64,000 nt of DNA from Planctomycetota bacterium (GTDB lineage Bacteria; Planctomycetota; Phycisphaerae; Phycisphaerales; UBA1924): contig JAFEBP010000003.1 in NCBI GenBank assembly GCA_018242605.1, positions 62,001 to 126,000 on the forward strand, written 5' to 3'. Numbering within the stretch: position 1 is the first letter of the stretch; the number at the start of each line of letters is the position of its first letter. Shown in pieces: positions 24,631 through 32,803 of this stretch. The notes beneath the pieces are model-generated. The model had not been told where the DNA came from. It made no database searches and was given only the letters and a program-made list of their open reading frames with translations. Both the position numbers and the translations under genes were made by a program.

Positions 24631-24981
24631 TCACGAATGCACAAACGCCGTCAGCGTCCACGAGAGGCTGTCGTTGCTGTCGAGCATCAGACGCGCGGTG
24701 CCGTTGATGCGGCGCACCTGGAATTCGACGGTGATGGAGTCTTCCGGCGTCGTGGTGATAGACGAGCTCGAGGCGAGTAGGTGGGTGGCCGCGGGGTTGA
24801 CGGTCCATCGGACCGGGGTGCCGGTGACGGCGCCGAAGACGCGGCGCACCTCGAAGACAGACCAGGGGAGTTCGGTGGCCCCGAGAGGCTCCACGCCAAG
24901 GTGGCGTCGCTCGCGGCGGCGGGGGTGAGCCGCGCCGCTCACCACAGTTCGCGCGAAAATCGCCGAACACCGGTCGCTCAC
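24631..24981 (-). CDS. Possible gene remnant or hypothetical protein
   Basis: A 116-residue frame of uncertain reality. The first 30 residues (Arg-rich) look non-coding, whereas the last 80, from LGATELPWSVFEVRRVFGAV to DSNDSLSWTLTAFVHS, have a protein-like mix of beta-strand residues and could be the C-terminal end of a larger exported or structural protein whose 5' part has been lost. No family is recognised. It lies in the disturbed region downstream of the IS630 element. Confidence 0.35.
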   Translation of the reverse strand: MSDRCSAIFARTVVSGAAHPRRRERRHLGVEPLGATELPWSVFEVRRVFGAVTGTPVRWTVNPAATHLLASSSSITTTPEDSITVEFQVRRINGTARLMLDSNDSLSWTLTAFVHS

Positions 24982-24991
24982 AAGTCAATAA

Positions 24992-25050
24992 CCCAGACTG
25001 CCTCCGGTCTGGGAGGAGTGTTCGCTGTTTACCCGCCGCGAATCGGCGGG
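24992..25050. other. Two adjacent GC-rich hairpins ahead of the FKBP gene
   Basis: Two perfect 7-bp stems follow one another: CCCAGAC (24992-24998) pairs with GTCTGGG (25007-25013) around an 8-nt loop, and CCCGCCG (25032-25038) pairs with CGGCGGG (25044-25050) around a 5-nt loop. Neither is followed by a T-run, so they are not canonical intrinsic terminators on either strand. They lie 95 to 150 bases upstream of the FKBP start and could be leader structure, or chance in GC-rich DNA. Confidence 0.45.
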
Positions 25051-25144
25051 GCACCCCAAAGGGCACCTCATAGGCCTGGGCAAAGCCCCCAAACCCCCGG
25101 CCACCCCCCTGGGACTATCCTCCCGCCTTCTCGAAAGGATCCTG

Positions 25145-25972
25145 ATGCGTCTTGCCTTATCGCTTGTGATTGTCGCCGGGTGCGCGTGCTCGGTGTTGGC
25201 CCAGGATGGAAAGCCCGCGGCCGCTGCGCAGCCCGCCGCGGCGGCGCAGCCCGCGGCGACCAAGGGCATCCCCGTGCCCGACATGCCCGTGGTCAAGAAA
25301 ACTGAACTGGAGGGCGGCCTGATCGCCGAGGACCTGAAGATCGGCGAAGGGACCGAGGTCAAGGCGTGCGGCGCGGTGGTGGCGCATTACCACGGCACGC
25401 TCAAGTCCAACCCGTCCAAGGTCTTCGATTCATCCTTTGAACGCGGCGAGCCCGTGGCGTTCCCGCTCTCGGGGGTCATCAAGGGCTGGCAGAAGGGCGT
25501 CCCGGGGATGAAGATCGGCGGCGTGCGCCGGCTCACGGTGCCCGCGGCGATGGCGTACGGACCCCAGTCCCCCACTCCTGACATCCCGCCGAACTCGGAC
25601 CTGATCTTCGTCATCCAGCTCGTGGACTCGCTGCAGACCGAGGACCTCAAGGTCGGCGAGGGCGACGCGACGGCCTCTTCGCGGTGCGTGGCCATCACGA
25701 CGTACACGATCACCGACAAGGACGGCAAGGTGATCGAGAAGCACGACGCCAGCGACCCGTACATCTGGGTGCCGGGCGAGTACCAGCCGATCAACGCCGG
25801 CATCGAGGGCATGAAGAAGGGCGGCAAGCGCAAGATCACGGTGCCCGCGGCGTTCAATCAGTCCAACCCCCAGTTGGCGCCCTCGCGTCCGCAGAACGTG
25901 CCGCTGACCATCGAGGTGGAACTGCTCAACCTGCGGAACCTGCCGGCGCCTGACACGACGCAGGGATGCTGA
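25145..25972 (+). CDS. Exported tandem FKBP-type peptidyl-prolyl isomerase
   Basis: A 275-residue protein with a signal peptide (LALSLVIVAGCACSVLAQ), an Ala/Gln/Pro linker and two FKBP domains. The first (about 60-160) carries the classical surface: VVAHYHGTL, VFDSSFERGEPVAFPLSGVIKGWQ, GVRRLTVPAAMAYG and SDLIFVIQLVD. The second (about 165-265) is degenerate: it keeps YTITDKDGKVIE and GMKKGGKRKITVPAAF but lacks the aromatic set of an active site, so it may be structural or a chaperone lid. The protein is expected to speed proline isomerisation during folding of envelope proteins. The ATG at 25145 follows AAAGGATCCTG. Confidence 0.9.
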   Translation: MRLALSLVIVAGCACSVLAQDGKPAAAAQPAAAAQPAATKGIPVPDMPVVKKTELEGGLIAEDLKIGEGTEVKACGAVVAHYHGTLKSNPSKVFDSSFERGEPVAFPLSGVIKGWQKGVPGMKIGGVRRLTVPAAMAYGPQSPTPDIPPNSDLIFVIQLVDSLQTEDLKVGEGDATASSRCVAITTYTITDKDGKVIEKHDASDPYIWVPGEYQPINAGIEGMKKGGKRKITVPAAFNQSNPQLAPSRPQNVPLTIEVELLNLRNLPAPDTTQGC

Positions 25973-26078
25973 ACAGCGCGGGCCAGCGCCGGCGCAACCA
26001 CATGTGTACCTTCGCATCACTCCCCATTGAGCGGGAGCGACGCGTCTTGGTGCGGCGCGGACCTGATCGGTCGCCGCG

Positions 26079-27035
26079 TCACAGCGTCTTGCGCATCGCC
26101 ACGCTGGGCAACTCCACGCCCGAGCGGGTGCGGTGGGTGTCGCGGCCGAGTTCGGCGAAGCCCATGTGCGAGTAGAAGGGTGCGGCGTTGACGGTGCCCC
26201 GGACGAACAGGGATGTCGCGCCGGCCTCGCGGGCGAGGGACTCCAGGCGACGCATCATCGCGCCGCCGATGCCGCGGCCGGCGGCGGCGGGGGAAAAGTA
26301 CAGGCCGTGGACCTCCCACTCGCCGGGCAGTTCGCTGCGGGCGGGGCCGACATCACCGAAGCCCAGCACGCGGCCGGATTCCTCGGCGACGAACCAGGGC
26401 GATTTCTGAAGCAACATCTCGTACATCGCGGGGTTCTTGCCGTCGCACCAGGCCTGCACCTGATCCGGCGTGTAGTGCGGGGCGCAGAGTTCGCGGATGG
26501 ATTGCAGGTGCACTTCGCAGATCGCGGGGCAGTCGGAGACGTGCGCGGGGCGGATGTGCCAGCCGCGAGGGGCGGAGAGATGGAGCGCAAGTCGATCGGC
26601 GGTGCGGACCCAGCCCCGGCGTTCGAGCCAGCCCGTTGGTTCCAAGGGGGCGGAAAGTTCGGCGAAACCCCGGGAGTCGGCGAAGGCGCGGGCCGCGGCG
26701 AGGAGGGCGGTTGCGACGCCGCGGCGGCGCAGGTGCGGGGCGACGACCAGCCCGGCCAGTTCCGTACGGTGTGTGTTCACAACTGAGACGCCGATAACGG
26801 CGTTTTCGAGGAGCGCGACGAGGAATGTGCCGCCAAGCGAGAAGTCCGGGGCGTGGGTGTCACGCGGCGCGGCGGAATCTCGCATACTGGTAGTATGAGC
26901 TCGCGTGAGCGCGGTGGCCGCGTCGCGGTCGGATGGCGAGGCGGGGCGGACCACAATATCGGCGAGCGCCTGCACGTCAAGATCGTACAGCCGCGACGGC
27001 TGCTGAAAGATGCAAGACCGACCCGCGTACCACAC
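26079..27035 (-). CDS. Tandem GNAT-family acetyltransferase
   Basis: A 318-residue protein with two GNAT folds. The N-terminal one (about 28-155) has the acetyl-CoA loop in LVVAPHLRRRGVATALLAAA; the C-terminal one (about 165-315) has LYFSPAAAGRGIGGAMMRRL and the closing APFYSHMGFAELG beta-bulge region. Double GNAT proteins usually have one active half; both P-loops look intact here. Acceptor is unknown. The start is uncertain: 27035 is the most distal Met, while a Met near residue 51 is also possible. It is divergent from the RsbU-type gene at 27124. Confidence 0.8.
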   Translation of the reverse strand: MWYAGRSCIFQQPSRLYDLDVQALADIVVRPASPSDRDAATALTRAHTTSMRDSAAPRDTHAPDFSLGGTFLVALLENAVIGVSVVNTHRTELAGLVVAPHLRRRGVATALLAAARAFADSRGFAELSAPLEPTGWLERRGWVRTADRLALHLSAPRGWHIRPAHVSDCPAICEVHLQSIRELCAPHYTPDQVQAWCDGKNPAMYEMLLQKSPWFVAEESGRVLGFGDVGPARSELPGEWEVHGLYFSPAAAGRGIGGAMMRRLESLAREAGATSLFVRGTVNAAPFYSHMGFAELGRDTHRTRSGVELPSVAMRKTL

Positions 27036-27123
27036 ATCCAGAAGCGCGAAACGCGCGACAGGAACCTCCGAAGACTAGTTCCCCAATCCGCCGCCCCCCA
27101 CCACCCACACGACAGGCTCCATC

Positions 27124-28653
27124 ATGCCCCCGCTCGTCATCGAAAACCCCCAGTTGCACGCCCACATCGCGGGGGTGGTGGACACGGAGCGCGAGCGGAA
27201 CCTCCGGCGTCGCGGCATCTGGTACTGCGTGAGCATCCTGGGGCTGATGATCTTCAGCGCCGCGATGACGATCGTGGACCTGGGCACGCCGGAGGCGGTG
27301 AGCCAAACGGAGCTGTTCTGGGAATCGTTCATGGACGGCTCGCTCTTCCTGATCCACTCGGTGGCGCTGGCGGCGCTCCTGGCGCGGCCGTGGTCTCGGG
27401 CGCGGCTCATCGGCGGGATCATGTGGGTGGCGGTGCTGTCCGCCGCGGCGATCGTGATCGCGACGCCGTTCATCGACAACAGCGCGCTGATCTCGGCGGC
27501 CAAGCCGGGCGTGCCGGGGTGGTCGGCGTTCACGCAGCAGTTGGTGTGCCTGTTCTCGCTCTTCCTGGTGCACTTCGTGGCGTCGATGTTCATGGCGCTC
27601 TCGGCGCGCGAGGGTCTGTTCCTGCTGCTGGGGATGATGGCGGTCTTCTCGGTGGGCGCTCTCACGCACGAGGGGCTGAACCCCGCGGCGCGGGCGATCG
27701 CGATCGCGCTCTTCCCGTTCGCGGGCCTGCCGGGCTTCATCTGGGCGTGGGCGCGGTACCAGGGGTTCACGGACCGGCTGGTGAGCCGCGAGATATCGGC
27801 GCGGTACGGTGAACTCTCCGACGAGCTGGCGGACGCGCGGCGCGTGCACGAGGCGCTGTTCCCGCCGCCGATCAGCCGCGGCTCGATGCGGCTGTCGTAC
27901 AAGTACGAGCCCATGCGCGACATCGGCGGGGACTTCCTGTTCGTGCGGCCGCTCTCGTTCCCGCCGGCGGCGAGCATGGAGCCTCTGAGCGTGGTGCTGA
28001 TCGACGTCACGGGGCACGGCGTCGCGGCGGCCCTGGCGGTGAACCGGCTGTACGTGGAGCTCACCCGCATCTACGCGTCGGCGCCGATGCCGCACCCGCA
28101 GGCGGTGATCTCGCAGCTCAACGAGTTCTGCAACCAGGTGATGGCGCCCCAGGGCGTCTTCGCGACGGCGATCTGCCTGCAGGCCGACCCGGGCGCGGGC
28201 GTCATCCGCTGGTCGAGCGCGGGGCACCCGCCCGCGCTGCTGCGGCGGGCGGGGGGCGACGTCATGCGGCTGGACTCGGGGGCCACCATGCTGGGCGTGC
28301 TGGCGCCCGAGGAGTTCGACGCCAATGAGTGCATGACGCCGTTCACGCATGGGGACCGGGTGCTGGCCTACACCGACGGGCTCAGCGAGGCCGTGAGCGT
28401 CCGGGGGGAGGAACTGGGCATTTCTGGAGTGCAAGGCCTGGTGAGCGGGGTCAGCGGGGGTGAGCACGGCGCGATCGCGGCGTCGGTGTTCGAGGCCCTG
28501 GCGGCGTTCCGGCACGGCCCGCCGCGGGACGACATCCTGATGGTGGAGCTGGCGCTGGCCGATCCCCCCTGTCCGGACTCCCCCCACATCACCCAAACCA
28601 ACACTACCGATAGGGCAAAAGGGCCAAAATCGAGGTTTGTGCAGCCGACGTAG
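27124..28653 (+). CDS. Membrane-bound RsbU-type (SpoIIE/PP2C) serine phosphatase
   Basis: A 509-residue protein. Six or so membrane helices occupy about residues 30-220, a short linker helix follows (SARYGELSDELADARRVHEALFPP, typical before SpoIIE domains), then a PP2C-like SpoIIE domain. Metal-binding aspartates are visible: Asp266 and Asp270 in RDIGGDF, Asp294 in VVLIDVTGHG, a later TDGLSEA and a final RDDILMVEL. Such enzymes dephosphorylate an anti-sigma-factor antagonist (STAS protein) in partner-switching stress pathways. No STAS or anti-sigma kinase gene is adjacent. The cobalamin-sensor gene follows after 33 bases on the same strand. Confidence 0.87.
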   Translation: MPPLVIENPQLHAHIAGVVDTERERNLRRRGIWYCVSILGLMIFSAAMTIVDLGTPEAVSQTELFWESFMDGSLFLIHSVALAALLARPWSRARLIGGIMWVAVLSAAAIVIATPFIDNSALISAAKPGVPGWSAFTQQLVCLFSLFLVHFVASMFMALSAREGLFLLLGMMAVFSVGALTHEGLNPAARAIAIALFPFAGLPGFIWAWARYQGFTDRLVSREISARYGELSDELADARRVHEALFPPPISRGSMRLSYKYEPMRDIGGDFLFVRPLSFPPAASMEPLSVVLIDVTGHGVAAALAVNRLYVELTRIYASAPMPHPQAVISQLNEFCNQVMAPQGVFATAICLQADPGAGVIRWSSAGHPPALLRRAGGDVMRLDSGATMLGVLAPEEFDANECMTPFTHGDRVLAYTDGLSEAVSVRGEELGISGVQGLVSGVSGGEHGAIAASVFEALAAFRHGPPRDDILMVELALADPPCPDSPHITQTNTTDRAKGPKSRFVQPT

Positions 28654-28686
28654 CATCCAGAGCCGGATTCGGTCGAATCCTGAGGC

Positions 28687-29775
28687 ATGGAGTCGGTCAG
28701 CGTGGAAGCCACAACTCAACGACGGCTCATCGCCGAGTCGCTCCGGGCCAGAGCGCCCGAGTTGGCCGAGGCGCTCGCGCGCCGCCTCATCGCGGATCAT
28801 CCGGGGTTGGAGTCGCGGTACGCACCGCTGCCCGTCGACAAGTGGGCGGAGCATTACATGGGGCGGTTGTGCGATCTGGCCGCGGCGATCGACGCCGACG
28901 CGCCGGCCGTCTTCGCGACGCAGGTGGGTTGGGCCAAGGCCGCGTTCTGCGCGCGGGGCGTGCCGATCTCCGATCTTGAAGCCTGCCTTGACACGCTCGC
29001 GGCGGTTCTGCCGGCCGAGCTTGATCCTTCGGACACGGGGCTGATACACACGTTCCTCACGGCGGGCCGCGATGTGCTCCGCACGCCGCCGGAAACTCCT
29101 TGCCCCGCGCTCTCGGTGTGCACGCCGCAGGGACGGCTGGGCGGCGAGTATCTGCTGGCGCTGCTGGAGGGCGACCGGATCCGGGCGGCGACGCTCGTGC
29201 TGGACGCCGTGAAGAACGGCCTGAGCGTGCAGGACGCGTATCTCAATGTGTTCGCGCCGGTGCAGCGCGAGGTGGGACGCATGTGGCACCTGGGCGAGAT
29301 CTCGGTGGCCGAGGAGCACTTCGCCACCGCCACCACGCAGATCGTGATGTCGCAGGTGGCCATGCACGCCGTGCGCCGCCCGCCCAACGGGTTCAGCGTG
29401 CTCGCGGCGTCGCCCGAGCTCAACAGCCACGAGATGGGCATCCGCATCGTCGCCGATTTCTTCGAGTTCGCCGGGTGGCGCGTGATCTTCCTGGGGTGCA
29501 ACATCCCCGCGGCGGACATCGCGCGGGCGGCGATCGAGTTCAACGTCGATCTGGTCGCGCTCTCGGCGATGCTCCCGACACACCTGTGCCCGATCGAGGA
29601 CGCCATCCGGCAGATCCGCGAGTTGTGCGCCGGGTCTCCCAGGCCGCGGATCATCGTCGGCGGCAAGGGTTTCGAGAGCTGCCCCAGCGTCTGGAAGAGC
29701 ATCGGCGCCGACGGGTGCGCGATGGACGCCCCGGGCGCGGTGCAGCTGGGCGCGTCGCTGGTGGCCGGGATGTGA
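28687..29775 (+). CDS. Stand-alone CarH-like cobalamin-binding sensor protein
   Basis: A 362-residue cytoplasmic protein. The N-terminal helical region (about 1-125) resembles RsbR/RsbRD-type sensor domains of partner-switching regulators. A helical cobalamin cap follows (about 140-225) with the Trp-x9-Glu-His motif of CarH photoreceptors: Trp200, Glu210, His211, and His201 next to the Trp as in CarH. A Rossmann B12 domain follows (about 230-360) with NSHEMG at 246-251, His248 being the lower axial ligand; the family usually has Asp where Asn246 stands. GGKGFE closes the site. There is no DNA-binding domain, unlike CarH itself. The short gap to the RsbU-type phosphatase gene suggests co-transcription and a shared signal pathway. 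Confidence 0.85.
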   Translation: MESVSVEATTQRRLIAESLRARAPELAEALARRLIADHPGLESRYAPLPVDKWAEHYMGRLCDLAAAIDADAPAVFATQVGWAKAAFCARGVPISDLEACLDTLAAVLPAELDPSDTGLIHTFLTAGRDVLRTPPETPCPALSVCTPQGRLGGEYLLALLEGDRIRAATLVLDAVKNGLSVQDAYLNVFAPVQREVGRMWHLGEISVAEEHFATATTQIVMSQVAMHAVRRPPNGFSVLAASPELNSHEMGIRIVADFFEFAGWRVIFLGCNIPAADIARAAIEFNVDLVALSAMLPTHLCPIEDAIRQIRELCAGSPRPRIIVGGKGFESCPSVWKSIGADGCAMDAPGAVQLGASLVAGM

Positions 29776-29779
29776 ATCC

Positions 29780-29810
29780 AAAAACGCAGCGCGGGCCGTT
29801 GAGCCCGCGC
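29780..29810 (-). terminator. Probable intrinsic terminator for the PEP-CTERM-like gene
   Basis: On the minus strand GCGCGGGC (29810-29803) pairs with GCCCGCGC (29796-29789) around a 6-nt loop, followed by TGCGTTTTT. This is 57 bases past the stop of the minus-strand gene at 29867. On the plus strand no T-run follows, so it would not serve the convergent cobalamin-sensor gene. Confidence 0.55.
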
Positions 29811-29866
29811 CACGAAGCACACCACAGGTGAGAGACACTCACCGAAGACTGTCAATTCCAGAGCAA

Positions 29867-30529
29867 TCAGGTTGTGACGGTCGGCCGGGACCTGCGTCCG
29901 AGCGCTCCCAGCACACCAAGTCCCAGCAGCAGCCCCGCGCCGGGCGAGGGCGTCACGAAGACGTTGTCCACGCCCAGCACCGATTCGAACGTGCCGTCAA
30001 AGTCGGTGACGGTGAACTCCAGCGTGTAGGACCCCGGGCCGGGCAGCGGGAACGACACATGCGTCCAGTCGACGTTCACGTCGTCGCCGAGCAGGGCCAT
30101 CGGATCGATGTTGAAGGCGATGAGCGTGGCGGCGCCGGTGGCCCAGCGCAGCGTCGCCTGCGCGGTGTCGTAGGCGGGGGCGAAATCGCCGAAGTCAAAG
30201 AACACGTCGAACTCGAGGGCCGCGGCGGGCGGGGCCTCGAATGTCTGCGTGAGTTGCGCCGTCGACGAGTCCAGGGAGTCGGTGCTCCAGAGCGCGGCGA
30301 AGTAGTTGCCGTCCAGCGGCCGCCACTCGCCGCTCAGCGGCGCCTGCGTGCCGGCGTTGAGCGGGTCGCGGGCCAGGAGGCCGTTTGCGGCGGACGAGCC
30401 GGTGTTGCCGGTGTAGGTCCAATCGGCGAAGGTGCCGGTTTCGAATCCGCCGTTGGTGACGGCCGCGGCGGAAATAGTCGCCGCGCCCAGCACGCCCATG
30501 GCGGTGGTCATGATCAGTCGGGTCTTCAT
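29867..30529 (-). CDS. Exported PEP-CTERM-like protein
   Basis: A 220-residue secreted protein with signal peptide (LIMTTAMGVLGAATISAAA), an NGGFETGTFADWTYTG opening like that of small carbohydrate-binding jelly-roll domains, and a C-terminal sorting signal: a Pro-Ser-Pro-Gly-Ala turn, a hydrophobic helix (GLLLGLGVLGAL) and Arg-Arg. This matches PEP-CTERM-type signals processed by exosortase, here with Ser-Pro-Gly for the usual Pro-Glu-Pro. An AAGGAG site precedes the ATG at 30529. It is likely placed on the cell surface or in extracellular polymer. No exosortase gene is in the window. Confidence 0.75.
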   Translation of the reverse strand: MKTRLIMTTAMGVLGAATISAAAVTNGGFETGTFADWTYTGNTGSSAANGLLARDPLNAGTQAPLSGEWRPLDGNYFAALWSTDSLDSSTAQLTQTFEAPPAAALEFDVFFDFGDFAPAYDTAQATLRWATGAATLIAFNIDPMALLGDDVNVDWTHVSFPLPGPGSYTLEFTVTDFDGTFESVLGVDNVFVTPSPGAGLLLGLGVLGALGRRSRPTVTT

Positions 30530-30645
30530 TCGTTTCTCTCCTTGCTCTTTGAAAATACGGAGCAGTCACTGTCTCTCTTGAAATGTCGGCCACCGGCGGC
30601 GCGCCGGGGTGAGACGGCCGCCGGTTCCGACCCACATGGAGCCTG

Positions 30646-32643
30646 TTACGGGCTGACCGCCACGGAGTCAACGCCCTCGATGATCACGCCGTTGGCCAGC
30701 GTGGCGCGGAGCATGCCCGTGCCGTTGCCGGGCGTGAAGCCGCAGTCGATGGTGCGGAACCCCAGGAGCAGGTCGGCCGTCCCGTCGCGGTTCACGTCAA
30801 CGACCGAGCCGGCACGCACGGGGACCGCCTCGACGCCGGTGCGGCCGAAGCGGATGCTCGCGGGGAACACCTGCCGGACGTCCAGAGTCGGGCTGCCCAG
30901 CAGCGCGACGTACACGGTGTAAGGCTTGCCCACAACGATCTTGTTGGGCGTGATGTTGGGGGTAATGTCGATCGCCGCCACCGCCGGGCCGCGGATCGTC
31001 AGGTCCTGCAGCACGGGCGTGTCGGCGACGCCGACGCTCCGGGAGAGGGTCGTGCGCACTTCGATGTACCGCCCGTTGACGCCGGTGGCGTTGAAGGGCA
31101 CGCCGTTGGCGACCGTGCGGAACGGCACGCCGGCCAGGCCCGCGTGCGTGTCCGCGGCGCGGACCACCACGGCGATGGCGGTGCCGGTGGGCTCGACGCT
31201 GTGCCAGGAGACCGTTCCCCAGTCCATGCCATTGAGCGCGCTGTCGTACACGATATCCCACGAGCCCTGCTGGCTGGTGATGCCCACGGCGACCGAGCCT
31301 GTCATGTCCGAGTAGTTGTACGGCCCGGCGCCGCCGCCCAGCGGCACCGTCAGGTCCACGGCGCCCAGCGCATCGCCGCCGCCGACGGGGTTGATGCGCA
31401 TCACGGTGCTGGAGTTGTAGTTGGTGACCCAGACCTTGCCGTTGGCGTCCACAGCGACGCCGGTGGGGTGATCGCCCACGCCGATGATCTTGCGGATGTT
31501 GCCGTCGTTGTCCATGCGGACCACGGCGTTGGAATAGCTGGTGGCGATCCACACGTTATTGTCGGTCGGGGTGATCGCCACGCCGCGGCCGCCGCTGGCG
31601 TTGAGCCCCTTGGGGAACCCGGCGAAGACGCCGCCGGCGGGGTTCAGCTTGAAGACGCTGTTGTCGGTCCAGTTGGCGTTCCAGATGTTGCCGTTCACGT
31701 CGGCGCCCATGCCGTAGGTGAGCCGGCCCAGCGGGATCGCGGCGCCCGTGTCGGTCGCCGGGTCATAGCGGAGCAGGGCGCGCTGGTTGAGGCTGGCGGA
31801 CCACAGGATGCCGTTGCCGTCGACCAGGCCGCCGTAGCCGCCGCAGCCGAAGCGGGCCGCGACGTTGACGCTGGACATCACCGCGCCCGTGTCGCCGTTG
31901 AGTTTCAGGAACCACGCGGGGTTGTACCCCGGGAAGCCGCCCGCCCAGACGTTGTTGTCGCGATCGATGGAGACGTGCCGCACTTCCGCGGCGTTGGGCG
32001 TGCGGGCGTAGACGATGATCGCCTCGTCGTTCGCGGTGCTGACGCCCCCGTTGTTGTCCGCGCCGCCGGTGTTGGGCCACCCCAGGATATTGCCCAGCCC
32101 GCGCGACGTGCGGATCAGCCCGTCGCCGTCGCGGTCCACGGCGGTGCTGTAATAGAAAGGCGGCTGGAGATACTCGCCGTTGGCGTTGGGCACAAAGGAC
32201 CCGTCGGGCATCTTGTCGCCCCGCAGGCCGCCGATCACCACGCCGATCTTGACGACCGAGCCCGCGCCGTTGGCGTTCTCGTTGCGGTTGCCGCACCAGA
32301 CGTTGCCGTAGAGGTCGACCGTGGTGCGGGACGGATTCCTGCCGCGGCCGTCGGGCGCGGACCAGTACTCGCCCAGCACCTGCCCGGTGTTGGTCTCGAT
32401 GCGCACGATGCTGCCCCGGTCGGAGCAGGCGACGCAGATGAACGGGAACGGTTCGGCGAACGGGTTGAGTTGGAGTTGGTTGTTGAACGGTGGGTTGTGG
32501 TTCAGGTTCACCAGCGAGCCCAGATCAAAGTCGGCGTCGGTGGTGTAGGTACGGGTCTGCGCGGCGGACAAGCCCGCCGCAAGCCCGATCCCCAGCAACG
32601 AATAACCAAGGGACCTGCGGATACACAGAAGGTCATGCCTCAT
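30646..32643 (-). CDS. Secreted beta-propeller protein (NHL/SMP-30/Vgb-like)
   Basis: A 665-residue secreted protein with a signal peptide (LLGIGLAAGLSAAQ). The region 60-440 contains repeated strands of the form GNVWCGNRN, NVWAGGFPG, GNIWNANW, NVWIATS and GKVWVTNYN, characteristic of NHL/Vgb-type six- or seven-bladed propellers. About 450-560 is a jelly-roll-like segment and 570-660 a beta-rich region with VDVNRDGTADLLLGF, a Ca-binding type loop like that of FG-GAP/thrombospondin-3 repeats. The ATG at 32643 has a strong AAGGAG site. Ligand unknown. It belongs to a cluster of three secreted proteins on the minus strand. Confidence 0.78.
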   Translation of the reverse strand: MRHDLLCIRRSLGYSLLGIGLAAGLSAAQTRTYTTDADFDLGSLVNLNHNPPFNNQLQLNPFAEPFPFICVACSDRGSIVRIETNTGQVLGEYWSAPDGRGRNPSRTTVDLYGNVWCGNRNENANGAGSVVKIGVVIGGLRGDKMPDGSFVPNANGEYLQPPFYYSTAVDRDGDGLIRTSRGLGNILGWPNTGGADNNGGVSTANDEAIIVYARTPNAAEVRHVSIDRDNNVWAGGFPGYNPAWFLKLNGDTGAVMSSVNVAARFGCGGYGGLVDGNGILWSASLNQRALLRYDPATDTGAAIPLGRLTYGMGADVNGNIWNANWTDNSVFKLNPAGGVFAGFPKGLNASGGRGVAITPTDNNVWIATSYSNAVVRMDNDGNIRKIIGVGDHPTGVAVDANGKVWVTNYNSSTVMRINPVGGGDALGAVDLTVPLGGGAGPYNYSDMTGSVAVGITSQQGSWDIVYDSALNGMDWGTVSWHSVEPTGTAIAVVVRAADTHAGLAGVPFRTVANGVPFNATGVNGRYIEVRTTLSRSVGVADTPVLQDLTIRGPAVAAIDITPNITPNKIVVGKPYTVYVALLGSPTLDVRQVFPASIRFGRTGVEAVPVRAGSVVDVNRDGTADLLLGFRTIDCGFTPGNGTGMLRATLANGVIIEGVDSVAVSP

Positions 32644-32803
32644 ACAGAATCTCCTTCTCCTATCGGTGTGGACCAGGGCAGCTTCCTGCTGTCAACGGGG
32701 AATCATGCCGTTTCAGACCGCCGTTCGCTACAGGGAAATTTCCCCGATCGACTCCTGCGGCCGCGCTGGGTCCGCGGGGGGTCCACGCCGACGCGGCCGG
32801 CCC

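Noticed and set aside
24992-25050. Intrinsic terminator ahead of the FKBP gene
   Set aside because: The stems are good but no T-run follows on either strand.
26977-29838. A 953-residue minus-strand reading frame
   Set aside because: It is opposite the phosphatase and cobalamin-sensor genes and is extremely Arg/His-rich.
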